From the NCBI GenBank assembly GCA_030145625.1, contig JAQYVF010000002.1, positions 1-64,000 on the forward strand: DNA of 64,000 nucleotides. Reading direction: 5' to 3'. Below, piece by piece: positions 28,553-37,131 of this stretch; the stretch's first letter is position 1, and every line of letters starts with the position of its first letter. A program made the translations under genes and the position numbers. The notes below the pieces were generated by a model. The model was not told the DNA's origin and ran no database searches. It saw only the letters and a program-made list of their open reading frames with translations. The stretch is from Desulfocapsa sp. (GTDB lineage Bacteria; Desulfobacterota; Desulfobulbia; Desulfobulbales; Desulfocapsaceae).

Positions 28553-28996
28553 TTATCTCTTTATATTATGCACAGGAAATACCGGAATACAAGATTCCTC
28601 TTTTATTAGTTGGGCAAAGGTTACTCCGCCCAGAGTCTGCCGCAGCTGGTTACGGGCTTTTTCCCAGATCCTGTGCACGGCACAACGTTTACTTGCCATA
28701 CAGGTCTCCGGTCTCCCCACACAGTCGTTGAGATTAATCTCTCCGATCATCACCTCCACCACCTCAAGCAGTGTCACCTCGGCAGGGTCCTTGAGCAAAA
28801 CATAGCCGCCTTTCGATCCCTGCCGGATCTCTATCAAATGCGCACGAGCCAGATCCTGAGCGATCTTGGCCAGAAAATGGGTGGGAATCTCCGCCCGTTC
28901 AGCGATCTCCTGCTTGGAAACCAAAACCCCGACTCCTTTATGTGCCAGGCAGATCATACACCTGACAGCATATTCTCCAGCACGTGTCAACCTCAT
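28553..28996 (-). CDS. Rrf2-family transcriptional regulator, probable [Fe-S] sensor
   Basis: 147 residues. An N-terminal winged helix (MRLTRAGEYAVRCMICLA; KQEIAERAEIPTHFLAKIAQDL; IRQGSKGGYVL) is followed by three cysteines at residues 92, 99 and 105 (DCVGRPETCMASKRCAVHRIW). That spacing is typical of Rrf2/IscR/NsrR-type proteins ligating an iron-sulfur cluster. It heads the minus-strand DUF4492-cydA-cydB-cydX-like run, so O2- or NO-responsive control of the bd oxidase is the natural inference. Confidence 0.9.
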   Translation of the reverse strand: MRLTRAGEYAVRCMICLAHKGVGVLVSKQEIAERAEIPTHFLAKIAQDLARAHLIEIRQGSKGGYVLLKDPAEVTLLEVVEVMIGEINLNDCVGRPETCMASKRCAVHRIWEKARNQLRQTLGGVTFAQLIKEESCIPVFPVHNIKR

Positions 28997-29014
28997 GCTA
29001 TAGCCCCCTTAACA

Positions 29015-29036
29015 GATAAATAAGATTATTAATATC
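29015..29036. promoter_or_regulatory. Possible Rrf2-type operator, imperfect palindrome
   Basis: GATAAATAAGATTATTAATATC is an imperfect, AT-rich palindrome 19-40 bp upstream of the Rrf2 start, a fitting place for autoregulation. Low specificity in AT-rich DNA. Confidence 0.25.
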
Positions 29037-29095
29037 TCATATATCACATTCAAGATTACCGTCAACCACTTTTTTATTTTTCACTGATTTTTTTT

Positions 29096-29124
29096 TTGCA
29101 TTTAGCAAGTTGAAATTATATAAT
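29096..29124 (+). promoter_or_regulatory. Near-consensus sigma70 promoter for the multihaem oxidase operon
   Basis: TTGCAT (29096-29101), 17-bp spacer, TATAAT (29119-29124). Transcription would begin near 29131, about 357 nt before the first start codon, leaving a long leader. Confidence 0.55.
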
Positions 29125-29487
29125 TAACCCTAACAGGTACTTTCCAGAACCTTTGAGGGGCACAAATGGTTTACCAGCAGGTGCTTATCTCAAGAGAGAT
29201 CTTAGTTGTTTTATTTTCTGTTAAAAACAAACAACAGCAAATCATCTCCAATGCCCTAAACAATTACTGAATTACAAGAAGGCTCTCTTTACGGCGTCGT
29301 AAAAGAGCTCTTCACCTGCTTCGTTGTTACACATTTTCAGTCACTGTAGCGCACCATACGTACATCTCAACTCTTCAACTTCGCATCCCTCGCATATGAA
29401 GTTGTTTTAGTTGGCCCTCACAACATTGAACGCCCTGTGAAGGCATCTTCCCTGACAACCTGAAAAGAACAAATAAGAGGTACACTC

Positions 29488-30552
29488 ATGACAGCTGCCC
29501 AGCTTATCCCGACACCTGATGTGCTCCAGGTTCCCTGGGGCTGGTTTCAGATCCTGCTCACCATCACTTTTTTCATGCACCTGGTACTGATGAACATCCT
29601 TCTCGGCTGTTCGCTCATCACCTTCTTCCGACACGCAGCCGGCAAGAGCACGGAGACCAACAAGGTGATTTCCGGGAAACTGCCTTTTACGGTGGCCTTT
29701 ACCATCAACTTCGGCGTTGCCCCCCTCCTCTTTCTCCAGGTACTCTACGGCCACTTCATGTATGCCAGCTCGGTGCTCATGGCCTCCTATTGGCTCCTGA
29801 TCGTCGGAATCCTCATTCTCACCTATTACGGAACTTACATCTACAGCCTGACCTACGACAAAGGTGCCGATTTCCGGACAGTGCTCAGCGGTGCCATAGC
29901 CCTAGCCCTCTTGGCTGTTGCCTTTCTCTTTACCTGCAACCTTGCCCTCATGGTCAATCCGGAAAGCTGGTCTGCCTACTTTTCCAACCCACGTGGAACC
30001 CTGCTCAACCTCACAGATCCAACGCTGGCTCCTCGTTTTCTCCACTCTGTATTCGCTTCCCTGGCCGTGGGCGGTCTGTCCATCGGCCTCTATTACGATT
30101 TCAAAAAACGACGAGGAGACACCGACTGCGATGGTGGTATCTCTACCGGCATGAACTGGTTTGCCGGAGCCACCATCCTCAATTTCGGGGCCGGCACCTG
30201 GTACTGGGGAAGCCTTCCCCAATCTGTACGCACCCTCACCGGAGAAGGCAGTGCCTTTTTCCTGACCTTCCTTCTCCTCGGGATTGTCGCCGCCATCTTC
30301 TCTCTCATCTACGGACTCCTGCACCGGGTGCGCTCAGCCGCATATTCCCTCCTGGCCGCCCTCTTCTGCATGGTCCTGGTTCGCGAATTTGCCAGACGAC
30401 TAACCCTTGCCCCCTGGTTCAAGACCTCCGATCTGGAAGTTGTCCCCCAGTACTCTCCTCTTATCGTCTTTCTCCTGATCTTTAGTGCCGGCATCGGGCT
30501 TATCTGGTACATGATTCGCCTGGTTCTCACCGACAAGGAGGTGCGCTCATGA
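29488..30552 (+). CDS. Multi-pass membrane subunit of a bd-superfamily (CydA-like) oxidase
   Basis: A 354-residue integral membrane protein with about eight to nine helices. Its N terminus (LQVPWGWFQILLTITFFMHLVLMNILLG) follows the CydA/bd-superfamily helix-1 pattern with a membrane His. The HSVFASLAVGGLSIGLYYDF segment is also helix-like. It is translationally coupled (ATGA overlap) to the large multihaem subunit, so the two form one complex. I infer it to be the smaller core subunit of a divergent quinol or cytochrome-linked oxygen reductase. It lacks a soluble domain. Confidence 0.65.
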   Translation: MTAAQLIPTPDVLQVPWGWFQILLTITFFMHLVLMNILLGCSLITFFRHAAGKSTETNKVISGKLPFTVAFTINFGVAPLLFLQVLYGHFMYASSVLMASYWLLIVGILILTYYGTYIYSLTYDKGADFRTVLSGAIALALLAVAFLFTCNLALMVNPESWSAYFSNPRGTLLNLTDPTLAPRFLHSVFASLAVGGLSIGLYYDFKKRRGDTDCDGGISTGMNWFAGATILNFGAGTWYWGSLPQSVRTLTGEGSAFFLTFLLLGIVAAIFSLIYGLLHRVRSAAYSLLAALFCMVLVREFARRLTLAPWFKTSDLEVVPQYSPLIVFLLIFSAGIGLIWYMIRLVLTDKEVRS

Positions 30553-33086
30553 ATTATCCGATATGGCTTCTCGATGCATTTGGCGGGGGTACTCTCATTG
30601 CCCTCATTGCCGTAGTCCACGTCTATGTTGCTCACTTTGCAGTGGGTGGCGGTCTCTTCCTGGTGCTAACAGAACTCAAAGGCTTGCGTGAAAAATCCCC
30701 GGCCATTCTCGAATACACCAGGAAACACGCCAGGTTTTTCCTTCTCCTGACCATGGTCTTTGGAGGACTCACCGGGGTAGGAATCTGGTTCACCATTGCC
30801 CTGCTCAGTCCTGCCGCCACCTCAAAGCTCATCCATATCTTTGTCTTTGCCTGGGCCACTGAATGGGTCTTTTTTGTAGGAGAAATTGTGGCCCTCCTCC
30901 TCTACTACTACTCCTTTAACAAGATCAGCTCCCGCAGCCATCTGATCCTGGGCTGGATCTATTTTGCCTGCGCCTGGCTCTCCCTTTTTGTCATCAATGG
31001 AGTTATCGACTTCATGCTCACTCCGGGAACCTGGCTGCACGACAACAATTTCTGGACAGGATTTTTCAACCCCACCTTCTGGCCCGCCCTCTTTTTCAGG
31101 ACCTTTCTGGCGCTGATGATAGCCGGGCTTTTCGGCTTTCTCACCAGTGTCAACATCAAAGACCCCACCCTGAGACACAAGATGGTCCGCTACTGTGGAC
31201 TGTGGCTCATGGCTCCATTACTCCTGCTTCTGGGCTCTGCGCTGTGGTATAAAAGTGCGTTGCCTCCGGCCCAGCAACAGATGATTTTTTCCACCTCTCC
31301 GGAACTCAAGCCATTCCTCTCCGGCTTCGTTTTCCTCTCACCGATTCTCTTTGCCGGTGGTCTGCTCATTGCCGCCCTGCGACCCCAGGCAATACTCCGA
31401 CCTGTGGCCTGGATCCTGCTTCTTCTCGGCTTTCTTTATATGGGAAGCTTTGAATTCATCCGCGAAGGTGGCCGCAGGCCCTTTATTATTCACGACTTCC
31501 TGTACTCCAACTCCATCCTGAAAAAGGACCTTCCGCAAGTACAGGAACGCGGCGTCCTGCAGACAGCCCGTTGGATTAAACACCGGGAAATTACACCGGA
31601 AAACCGTATGAATGCAGGCAAAGAGCTCACAACCCTGCTCTGTCTGCCATGCCACTCCGAAGGAGGACTGCTCAACGACATCAGCCTTCAGGCCAGAAAA
31701 TACACCCCGGAAGGCATGCTGGCCTTTATTAACAGCATGGGCACAGCCAACCCCTACATGCCACCCTTTGCCGGAAACAGAGAGGAAGCCGCAATCCTGG
31801 CAGAGTATCTCACCACCCGTATGGTACCGCGCTTTGCCACTGTACCTGCAGACATCACTCCGGTGACAGTCAGCCCACTTCCCTTTGACCCGGAAACCTC
31901 CGAATATGTACTCCTCGCCGGACCAACACTTGGCACCATCCTCTCTTCAGAGCCGGAAGAATCCGGAATAGATATCTCTTACGGCCCACCGACCCTTCGT
32001 GCTCAACTCATTTTCCGTGATGCCAGCCCCAGCCTCATCATGGATGGGGTCACGGTCAGCTACAGCCTGGAAACAGGAAAAGGTCTATTGCAAGGCAATT
32101 TCGCCCAACTAGACGGCTATTTTGAAAAGACCTTTACTGAAATCCCAAGCGTCTCTAGCCCCTATCAACCTTTTCTCATCGCTGAGCTACAGGCTGAAGT
32201 AGAAGGAAAAATCGTTGCCGCAACCAAGATAAAACTGGGAATTTCCACCGAACTCGGCTGCCGCAACTGTCATGGAGGCAGCTGGCGACAGGACGGGAAA
32301 TCCGGTCTTTCCCGATCCACCGCAGCAAATATCCTGGTAATCCACGACAAAAGGAGCAACACCAATCTCAGCGCAGACTTTTCAAAAGAGATAACAGTGG
32401 TCTGTTCTTCCTGCCACGGCGACTTCAGCCGCGGCACAGAAAGCAGCCCCGGCCTCCTCAGCCTTTCCGCTGCCATGCACGGCTTCCATGCCGGCTTATT
32501 ATTCAATGCCGAGGGCAACAGCTGCATCCTCTGCCATAGCTCAAGTGAAACCGGAGCCAGTCACTCCTTCGACGGCATCCACAAGCAACTTGACCTCTCA
32601 TGCAGTAACTGCCACGGCTCACTGGCTGATCATGCAACAGGCCTCCTGAAAAAAGAGGGGAACACTGGCCAGGCCGAAAAACTCCTCTCGCTTCTGGAAG
32701 ACAAGACCGAGGTAGCCATTGATGAAATCAACCCGCGCTCCCCATGGACCATGGAACCCGACTGCCTCACCTGCCATGTCGATTTTCAACCCCCGGAGAC
32801 AGATGATGGATTCAACATCTGGACAGAAAACGTAGAAGGCTTATTCCATAACCGCATGGGCGAGGCAGCTGTGGTCCTCTGTTCCTCCTGTCATGGTCAG
32901 CCGCATTCTCTCTATCCGGCAAACAATCGCTATGGCATGGCAATCGGTGCGCTCCAGCCTCTCCAATATCAGGACTCACCGTATCCCATTGCAGCAGACA
33001 AGGGTTGCGCTGTCTGTCATACCATAGAGATGGAAGATGAAATGCACCACCCCGGTTCTCTGGCCACTTTCAGAAACAGGGAATAG
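30549..33086 (+). CDS. CydA-like oxidase subunit fused to an octahaem c-type cytochrome region
   Basis: An 845-residue fusion. Residues 1-350 form about eight helices with the CydA-like start (VVHVYVAHFAVGGGLFLVLTEL), FAWATEWVFFVGEIVALLLYYYS and a FRTFLALMIAGLFGF helix. The periplasmic region from about 360 has eight CxxCH haem-c motifs: CLPCH, CRNCH, CSSCH, CILCH, CSNCH, CLTCH, CSSCH and CAVCH. The first lies in a cytochrome-c-like GKELTTLLCLPCHSEGG domain and the rest in a multihaem domain. This fits the OR-C branch of the bd superfamily (CydA with fused haem-c domains, as I recall from published classifications). Likely function: oxygen reduction with electrons drawn through the haem wire. 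A terminator follows. Confidence 0.75.
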   Translation: MNYPIWLLDAFGGGTLIALIAVVHVYVAHFAVGGGLFLVLTELKGLREKSPAILEYTRKHARFFLLLTMVFGGLTGVGIWFTIALLSPAATSKLIHIFVFAWATEWVFFVGEIVALLLYYYSFNKISSRSHLILGWIYFACAWLSLFVINGVIDFMLTPGTWLHDNNFWTGFFNPTFWPALFFRTFLALMIAGLFGFLTSVNIKDPTLRHKMVRYCGLWLMAPLLLLLGSALWYKSALPPAQQQMIFSTSPELKPFLSGFVFLSPILFAGGLLIAALRPQAILRPVAWILLLLGFLYMGSFEFIREGGRRPFIIHDFLYSNSILKKDLPQVQERGVLQTARWIKHREITPENRMNAGKELTTLLCLPCHSEGGLLNDISLQARKYTPEGMLAFINSMGTANPYMPPFAGNREEAAILAEYLTTRMVPRFATVPADITPVTVSPLPFDPETSEYVLLAGPTLGTILSSEPEESGIDISYGPPTLRAQLIFRDASPSLIMDGVTVSYSLETGKGLLQGNFAQLDGYFEKTFTEIPSVSSPYQPFLIAELQAEVEGKIVAATKIKLGISTELGCRNCHGGSWRQDGKSGLSRSTAANILVIHDKRSNTNLSADFSKEITVVCSSCHGDFSRGTESSPGLLSLSAAMHGFHAGLLFNAEGNSCILCHSSSETGASHSFDGIHKQLDLSCSNCHGSLADHATGLLKKEGNTGQAEKLLSLLEDKTEVAIDEINPRSPWTMEPDCLTCHVDFQPPETDDGFNIWTENVEGLFHNRMGEAAVVLCSSCHGQPHSLYPANNRYGMAIGALQPLQYQDSPYPIAADKGCAVCHTIEMEDEMHHPGSLATFRNRE

Positions 33087-33106
33087 CTGGCATGCCTCCT
33101 GCCTAC

Positions 33107-33148
33107 AAAAACCTCCAGGGGAAAGCTATCTTTTCCCCGGAGGTTTTT
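33107..33148 (+). terminator. Rho-independent terminator after the multihaem oxidase operon
   Basis: AAAAACCTCC-AGGGGAAAG pairs with CTTTTCCCC-GGAGGTTTTT around a short loop (about 33126-33129). It has A and T tracts on both sides, so it could work in both directions. Confidence 0.8.
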
Positions 33149-33459
33149 CTCCGACAAGAGTCCACTTCCATATACCATGAAGGCTTTCAGGGTGCATACG
33201 TAACAAGTCCAGTTTTTTACTTTAAATTAGTTTGTTACCTAGCAGTGCTGTCTCACAATTAACTCCACAATAAAAGCTGTGGAAAAACAGGTTGTTGTTT
33301 GTCTGGTGGTCTGAAAAGATCTGATAAGGCACGTCGTTCAAACAGGTTAAGTTGTAGAATCCTGAGTATCTGCTGCATAGAATTGCCTAATTAGGTTTTG
33401 AAATTGAGATATGCAATAAGCAGATACACACAATGCTATCTAGACTTGGGTAAGGACAG

Positions 33460-33947
33460 TATTTTTAGAGGTAGCCGTCGGCATCAATGCCCATGTGCAA
33501 CTTGATAGCTCCCTTTCTTTTTCGGAACTTAGCTCAGGGGAACACAGACAAACAGAGATCAATAGTGGTTGGATCCAACAGGTACAGCTTGTCATTAAAA
33601 GAGAATTTGTGGCCAGGTGTCACTAATTGGCATTTTTTTAGCAGGTTAAAAAAGACATTTTTTGTAAAGAGATGCTGGTTGTTTTCCATTCACTCTGGCC
33701 AATGTAGCCTTGAGGTTGGTTTCATACCAAGATGATACAAACGGTTTTGCTGTGCCTTCAGATTATCGGTGATATCACAAAGGCTTTTCCTACCGGAAAG
33801 TTGTCCTATCAAAATTGCCATGAACTGGCTCCAACGATTATAAAATCTGAGTTTTTGGCCTGAATGATGAACTCCAGCATAGTAGTCGAAATCATGTCTG
33901 TTAATAAGAGAAGTAATTTGACTAAAAATTGTGCTACAATGCACCAT
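33460..33947 (-). pseudogene. Decayed IS4-family (DUF4372-type) transposase fragment
   Basis: From ATG 33947 the frame encodes the DUF4372 N-terminal domain (MVHCSTIFSQI; FYNRWSQFMAILIGQLSGRKSL; LYHLGMKPTS). Near 33707 one base appears lost; in the next frame the homology continues through LARVNGKQPASLYKK, PGHKFSFNDKLYLLDPTTIDLCLSVFP, an in-frame TGA where Trp is expected, then GAIKLHMGIDADGYL before it stops. Only the first half of a transposase remains, with at least one frameshift and one nonsense mutation, so it is inactive. Element ends were not identified; an ACAAAGAG/CTCTTTGT inverted repeat lies at 33998-34022. Confidence 0.8.
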
Positions 33948-34121
33948 GGCTCGGATCTCCTTGTATTAAATGGCTTTTTCGTCGAAATAATTATAACACA
34001 AAGAGCTCTCCGAGCCTCTTTGTATTGATAAAATATGAGACAGCACTGATATGGACTATGATTACAGTGGATAATATGGCAGAAGGAAAAGAGAACGATC
34101 AGCTACGATGGTCACAAACCA

Positions 34122-34649
34122 CTAGTTAAGAGGGGGCTGCTGATTAACAAAAATCAGCTTCTCAGTATCAAAACCAAGTTCTTTGGCTTGCTGGACAAAC
34201 TGATTCACAAGCTCTGCATTGACAGTGGCTGTTCTTGACAAAAGCCAGAGATAGGAGGTGTCAGGTCCTGCCACAAAGGCATGGGAGTATTCTTTTTTGT
34301 CCAGCTCAAAGATAACATAAGAACCGTAAAAAGGACCAAAAAATGAGACCTTCAGGTGGCCTTGCTCAGCTCCTTTAATAAAGTAGGCTTTTCCTTCAGC
34401 CTCCTTCCATTTATTCTGGGTGGTTGAGAAGCCTTTATTGACAACCCTCACCCCACCATCATCACGCAGTGAATATTCAGCACTTACCCTCTCCAGTCCG
34501 CGTTCAAAGGAGTGATCAAGCCTGGCAATTTCATACCATTTCCCCAAGTACCTGTCTAAATCAAAGTCCGAAACAGGATCCACACCTTCGGGTATGCTCA
34601 GGCAACCTTTTAAAAAGAATGACAGAATAAAAATGAAAAATATACGCAT
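34122..34649 (-). CDS. blc: Outer-membrane lipocalin lipoprotein (Blc type)
   Basis: A 175-residue lipoprotein with lipobox FFLKGC (Cys near residue 16). The lipocalin signature DFDLDRYLGKWYEIARLDHSFERG follows, then the beta-barrel strands (VNKGFSTTQNKWKEAEGKAYF, LKVSFFGPFYGSYVIFELD, YLWLLSRT). Blc-type lipocalins bind fatty acids or lysophospholipids at the outer membrane and act in membrane maintenance under stress. The start directly abuts the photolyase stop, so it is the last gene of the photolyase operon. It also lies near the lipid-modification operon at 39-44 kb. Confidence 0.9.
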   Translation of the reverse strand: MRIFFIFILSFFLKGCLSIPEGVDPVSDFDLDRYLGKWYEIARLDHSFERGLERVSAEYSLRDDGGVRVVNKGFSTTQNKWKEAEGKAYFIKGAEQGHLKVSFFGPFYGSYVIFELDKKEYSHAFVAGPDTSYLWLLSRTATVNAELVNQFVQQAKELGFDTEKLIFVNQQPPLN

Positions 34650-36023
34650 CTAGATTGCTCCCAGCTTCTGTACTCGTCTTAAATAGCCGGCAATATCAAA
34701 TTTTCGTTTGCATCCATTGCTGTTCATATAACGAATTTTGCCAAATATAGGTCGCTCCGCCCAGGCCCTGTCATGCACTCCACCGATACTCCAGGCAACA
34801 CCTGCATAACCGTTGGGGTCACGCCCATCAAGGGAATATTTATCGTTGAGATAAATGGCGTTGAACATGGCTTCTTCCGGAGAGGCTGACCATTCGAGAA
34901 TTTTTTTTGCCCAGTACATACGCAGATAACCATGCAGCTTACCCTGATGTACTAAATCCTGCTGACAAGCATTCCAAAGCGCATCTTCTGTGCCTGCATT
35001 CTCAAGGATTTGAAGATTCGCCAAATAAGGACGGACATCTCCCTGATGAATATCCAAGGATTTTCTTGCCCAGTCTGGAAAGGCAGTGCAACGGTCATAG
35101 TCGTCGGTGTAATAACAGAAGTTGTCGGAAAGTTCCCTGCGGATGATTAATTCTTCCAGATATACCTCTTTGTTTTCCTGCTCTACCGTGTAATTTTCTA
35201 CATCCCAGGCTGCACGCTGGGGAGCAAGCTGGCCAAAATGGAAGTATGGTGAGAGATTTGACTGACCATCCACACAAGGATTATTGCGCTTTGTGGAATA
35301 TGAATGAAGGCCATGGATCAGGAAGTCGGCTAAAAGATCATTTCCTGCTCTTTCTCCGGGATGAATCCAATGAACTTCCCCAACTGATTGATCTTTGATC
35401 TTTTTCAGGAGTGTCTTGGCGGAAAACGCTTGAGTCATGGATTGCGTCGAGAGATGTGGATGCCTTTGAAGTGGCGGAAAGTCAGTGAGAAATCGGGGCA
35501 GCAGCCTGTGTATCTTCTTCCTTATGGTATAGGCCGCATATTCGTGCTTATCGGAGGCTAGCCAGCAGGGAACTATGTTATGGGCGTCCACCTCAAAAAC
35601 CGGCATGCTGCAGTGCTGCAGGATATTCTTTTTCCACTGCTTCTTTATACGCAGCGGGTCAAAATCGGTTACCAGCAGGGACGGATCCATTTTTTTTAGA
35701 AAAGGAGGCAATGCGATGTCGGGCATCCCAGGCAAAAGGCGGAAGCCAATGGCAGCCTTTTCCAGAGTGCATTGCACTTCTTCCAGGCCGCGCAGCAGAA
35801 AAGCAAAATGGCGAAGATTGGCAGCCGGGTAGTCCAGGTCGATGCAGAAGACAACAACCACATCCTTATGCAGAGCAAGTGCTCTCTCTTGAGCGTAAAG
35901 AAGTGCCCAATTGTCATGTGCCCTCTGATCCCTGCTCATCCAGTAGACCACCGGCCCATCTCCCAATTGGCCTTTCTGCAGCAGACGGCTACGTTCCTGA
36001 TCAACGGTGCGTTGCCAATTCAT
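34650..36023 (-). CDS. phr: Class II CPD photolyase
   Basis: A 457-residue flavoprotein that repairs cyclobutane pyrimidine dimers with light. The N terminus is the class II type (NWQRTVDQERSRLL; GPVVYWMSRDQRAHDNWALLYAQ). The C-terminal FAD-binding half carries NPCVDGQSNLSPYFHFGQLAPQRAAWDVE, LHGYLRMYWAKKILEWS and the class II ending DGRDPNGYAGVAWSIGG. The start at 36023 is preferred over 36110: it gives the family N terminus and does not overlap the upstream gene, though the ribosome-binding site (ACAGGGG) is only fair. A photolyase in a sulfate-reducer-like genome fits exposure to light in shallow or surface sediments. Confidence 0.92.
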   Translation of the reverse strand: MNWQRTVDQERSRLLQKGQLGDGPVVYWMSRDQRAHDNWALLYAQERALALHKDVVVVFCIDLDYPAANLRHFAFLLRGLEEVQCTLEKAAIGFRLLPGMPDIALPPFLKKMDPSLLVTDFDPLRIKKQWKKNILQHCSMPVFEVDAHNIVPCWLASDKHEYAAYTIRKKIHRLLPRFLTDFPPLQRHPHLSTQSMTQAFSAKTLLKKIKDQSVGEVHWIHPGERAGNDLLADFLIHGLHSYSTKRNNPCVDGQSNLSPYFHFGQLAPQRAAWDVENYTVEQENKEVYLEELIIRRELSDNFCYYTDDYDRCTAFPDWARKSLDIHQGDVRPYLANLQILENAGTEDALWNACQQDLVHQGKLHGYLRMYWAKKILEWSASPEEAMFNAIYLNDKYSLDGRDPNGYAGVAWSIGGVHDRAWAERPIFGKIRYMNSNGCKRKFDIAGYLRRVQKLGAI

Positions 36024-36073
36024 CCCCTGTCCCCCATTTTTTCTAAAATCACTATAAACAAGCAGACTAGTCG

Positions 36074-36484
36074 TTATAGATGGTTTATACGGCAAGTTCC
36101 GGAATCGCATTTGTCTTTTACCGGGAAGAGTTTTTTCCGGTATCTTGCAAATAGAACATAAGCCAGTTGAGCCACTATATGAACACCGGGAAGCATCAAG
36201 AACATGGCGAAAAAGGCAAAAAATCTTCCCGGCAGGGCCTGCCAGATAGCTGGAAAAGCATTTACACCGAGAAAAAACTGCCCCTGTTGATCCAGGACAT
36301 GCATCTGAGCCATGAAATCGTCCATGGTCTTTCCATATCGTTCCGGTTCAAAACCCTCTTCGCTGATATCCACGAGCAAGAGTTGTCCGTGAAGGTCTTT
36401 ACTTTTATAGTGTCTACTTTCACTGGCACAGACACTGCACGAACCATCAAAAAAAATCATTATTGGGGGTTGGACTTTTTTCAT
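36074..36484 (-). CDS. DCC-family thiol-disulfide oxidoreductase (DUF393)
   Basis: A 136-residue protein of the DCC/DUF393 family. The signature FFDGSCSVCASE contains a CxxC redox pair near residues 16-19, and a hydrophobic helix (RFFAFFAMFLMLPGVHIVAQL) lies near the C terminus. A second cysteine pair (CDSGTC) ends the protein. Family members commonly sit beside photolyases and DUF1365/Cfa-type genes in bacteria. Redox substrate unknown. It is the fourth gene of the minus-strand run. Confidence 0.85.
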   Translation of the reverse strand: MKKVQPPIMIFFDGSCSVCASESRHYKSKDLHGQLLLVDISEEGFEPERYGKTMDDFMAQMHVLDQQGQFFLGVNAFPAIWQALPGRFFAFFAMFLMLPGVHIVAQLAYVLFARYRKKLFPVKDKCDSGTCRINHL

Positions 36485-36511
36485 ACGAATTCTCTCAAAA
36501 ACCTACCTGTT

Positions 36512-36844
36512 CTATCGTTTAGCCAATGGCGGCCGCCGTTCCGGCACATGCTCATGAGCCATTTTGTCTTCGTTCCAGTCGCTGCTGACATACAGACCGC
36601 AATAACAGCTGCCATATTCCTTCACATCAGGTTCACGGTAAACACATGGACAAATAATATCCCTGTCCTTTTCCTTCTTTCCTGAGGCAAGACGGCAGGG
36701 GCAGGACATATAGCCGTAGCGTTCTTTATTAGTAAGCAGTCCCTGAAGCAGTGAGTCCACCTGTTCTTCGTTCGTATTGAAAAAATAACCGAGGGCTTCC
36801 TGTATGTTTTGCAGGGTTTTACGCAGACTCGTTCTATCCCTCAT
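36512..36844 (-). CDS. Ferredoxin-thioredoxin reductase catalytic-subunit-like [4Fe-4S] protein
   Basis: A 110-residue protein with the FTR catalytic chain pattern: CPC (48, 50), CPC (65, 67) and CYC (80, 82). In FTR, four of these cysteines ligate the [4Fe-4S] cluster and two form the active disulfide. It transfers electrons from ferredoxin to thioredoxin- or glutaredoxin-type proteins. Here its start overlaps the end of the glutaredoxin-like gene (36841-37131), its probable partner. Residues 1-45 are helical with FNTNEEQVDSLLQGLL, as in other FTR chains. The usual FTR variable subunit is absent, as is common in anaerobes. Confidence 0.9.
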   Translation of the reverse strand: MRDRTSLRKTLQNIQEALGYFFNTNEEQVDSLLQGLLTNKERYGYMSCPCRLASGKKEKDRDIICPCVYREPDVKEYGSCYCGLYVSSDWNEDKMAHEHVPERRPPLAKR

Positions 36845-37131
36845 GGGAGGCCCAGCTCCTTTTTAATCCGTTCTTCCTGATAGCCAACGATGGCGACATT
36901 ATCGATGATAGTAATGGGAAAACTCTCTTCCGGGTTGAATTTTCTCAGTTCCTCCATCTGCTCATCCCGTTCACTCTCCGGGAGTAGATCAAGATCGGTG
37001 AAGCTATACTGAAAACCGGCTTCCTTAAGCTGTCTCTTCAGAGTGCTGCAAAAAAAACAGGTGCTCAGGGTAATTAAGCGAATCTCTGGCTGCTGTTCTT
37101 TTGGTGTTGCATTTTTCTCTGCCTGGGTCAT
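36841..37131 (-). CDS. Glutaredoxin-like redox protein
   Basis: 96 residues with a thioredoxin fold. The active site TLSTCFFCSTLKR has Cys25 and Cys28. The cis-Pro segment ESFPITIID and GYQEERIKKELGLP end the protein. It overlaps the FTR-like gene by four bases and the DUF523-DUF1722 gene by four bases, so all three are translationally coupled. With FTR it forms a ferredoxin-driven dithiol pathway. Confidence 0.9.
   Translation of the reverse strand: MTQAEKNATPKEQQPEIRLITLSTCFFCSTLKRQLKEAGFQYSFTDLDLLPESERDEQMEELRKFNPEESFPITIIDNVAIVGYQEERIKKELGLP

Larger units (their letters stand above)
28997..29487. other. Divergent intergenic region between the two oxidase loci
   Basis: About 490 bp without a gene. 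It contains a candidate operator near the Rrf2 start, a near-consensus plus-strand promoter at 29096-29124 and then about 355 nt of untranslated leader with a hairpin at about 29280-29310 (TTTACG-GCGT-CGTAAA core). See the finding. Confidence 0.55.

Noticed and set aside
33487-33735. Plus-strand frame of 82 codons
   Set aside because: Lies antisense to the decayed transposase, which explains the sequence better.
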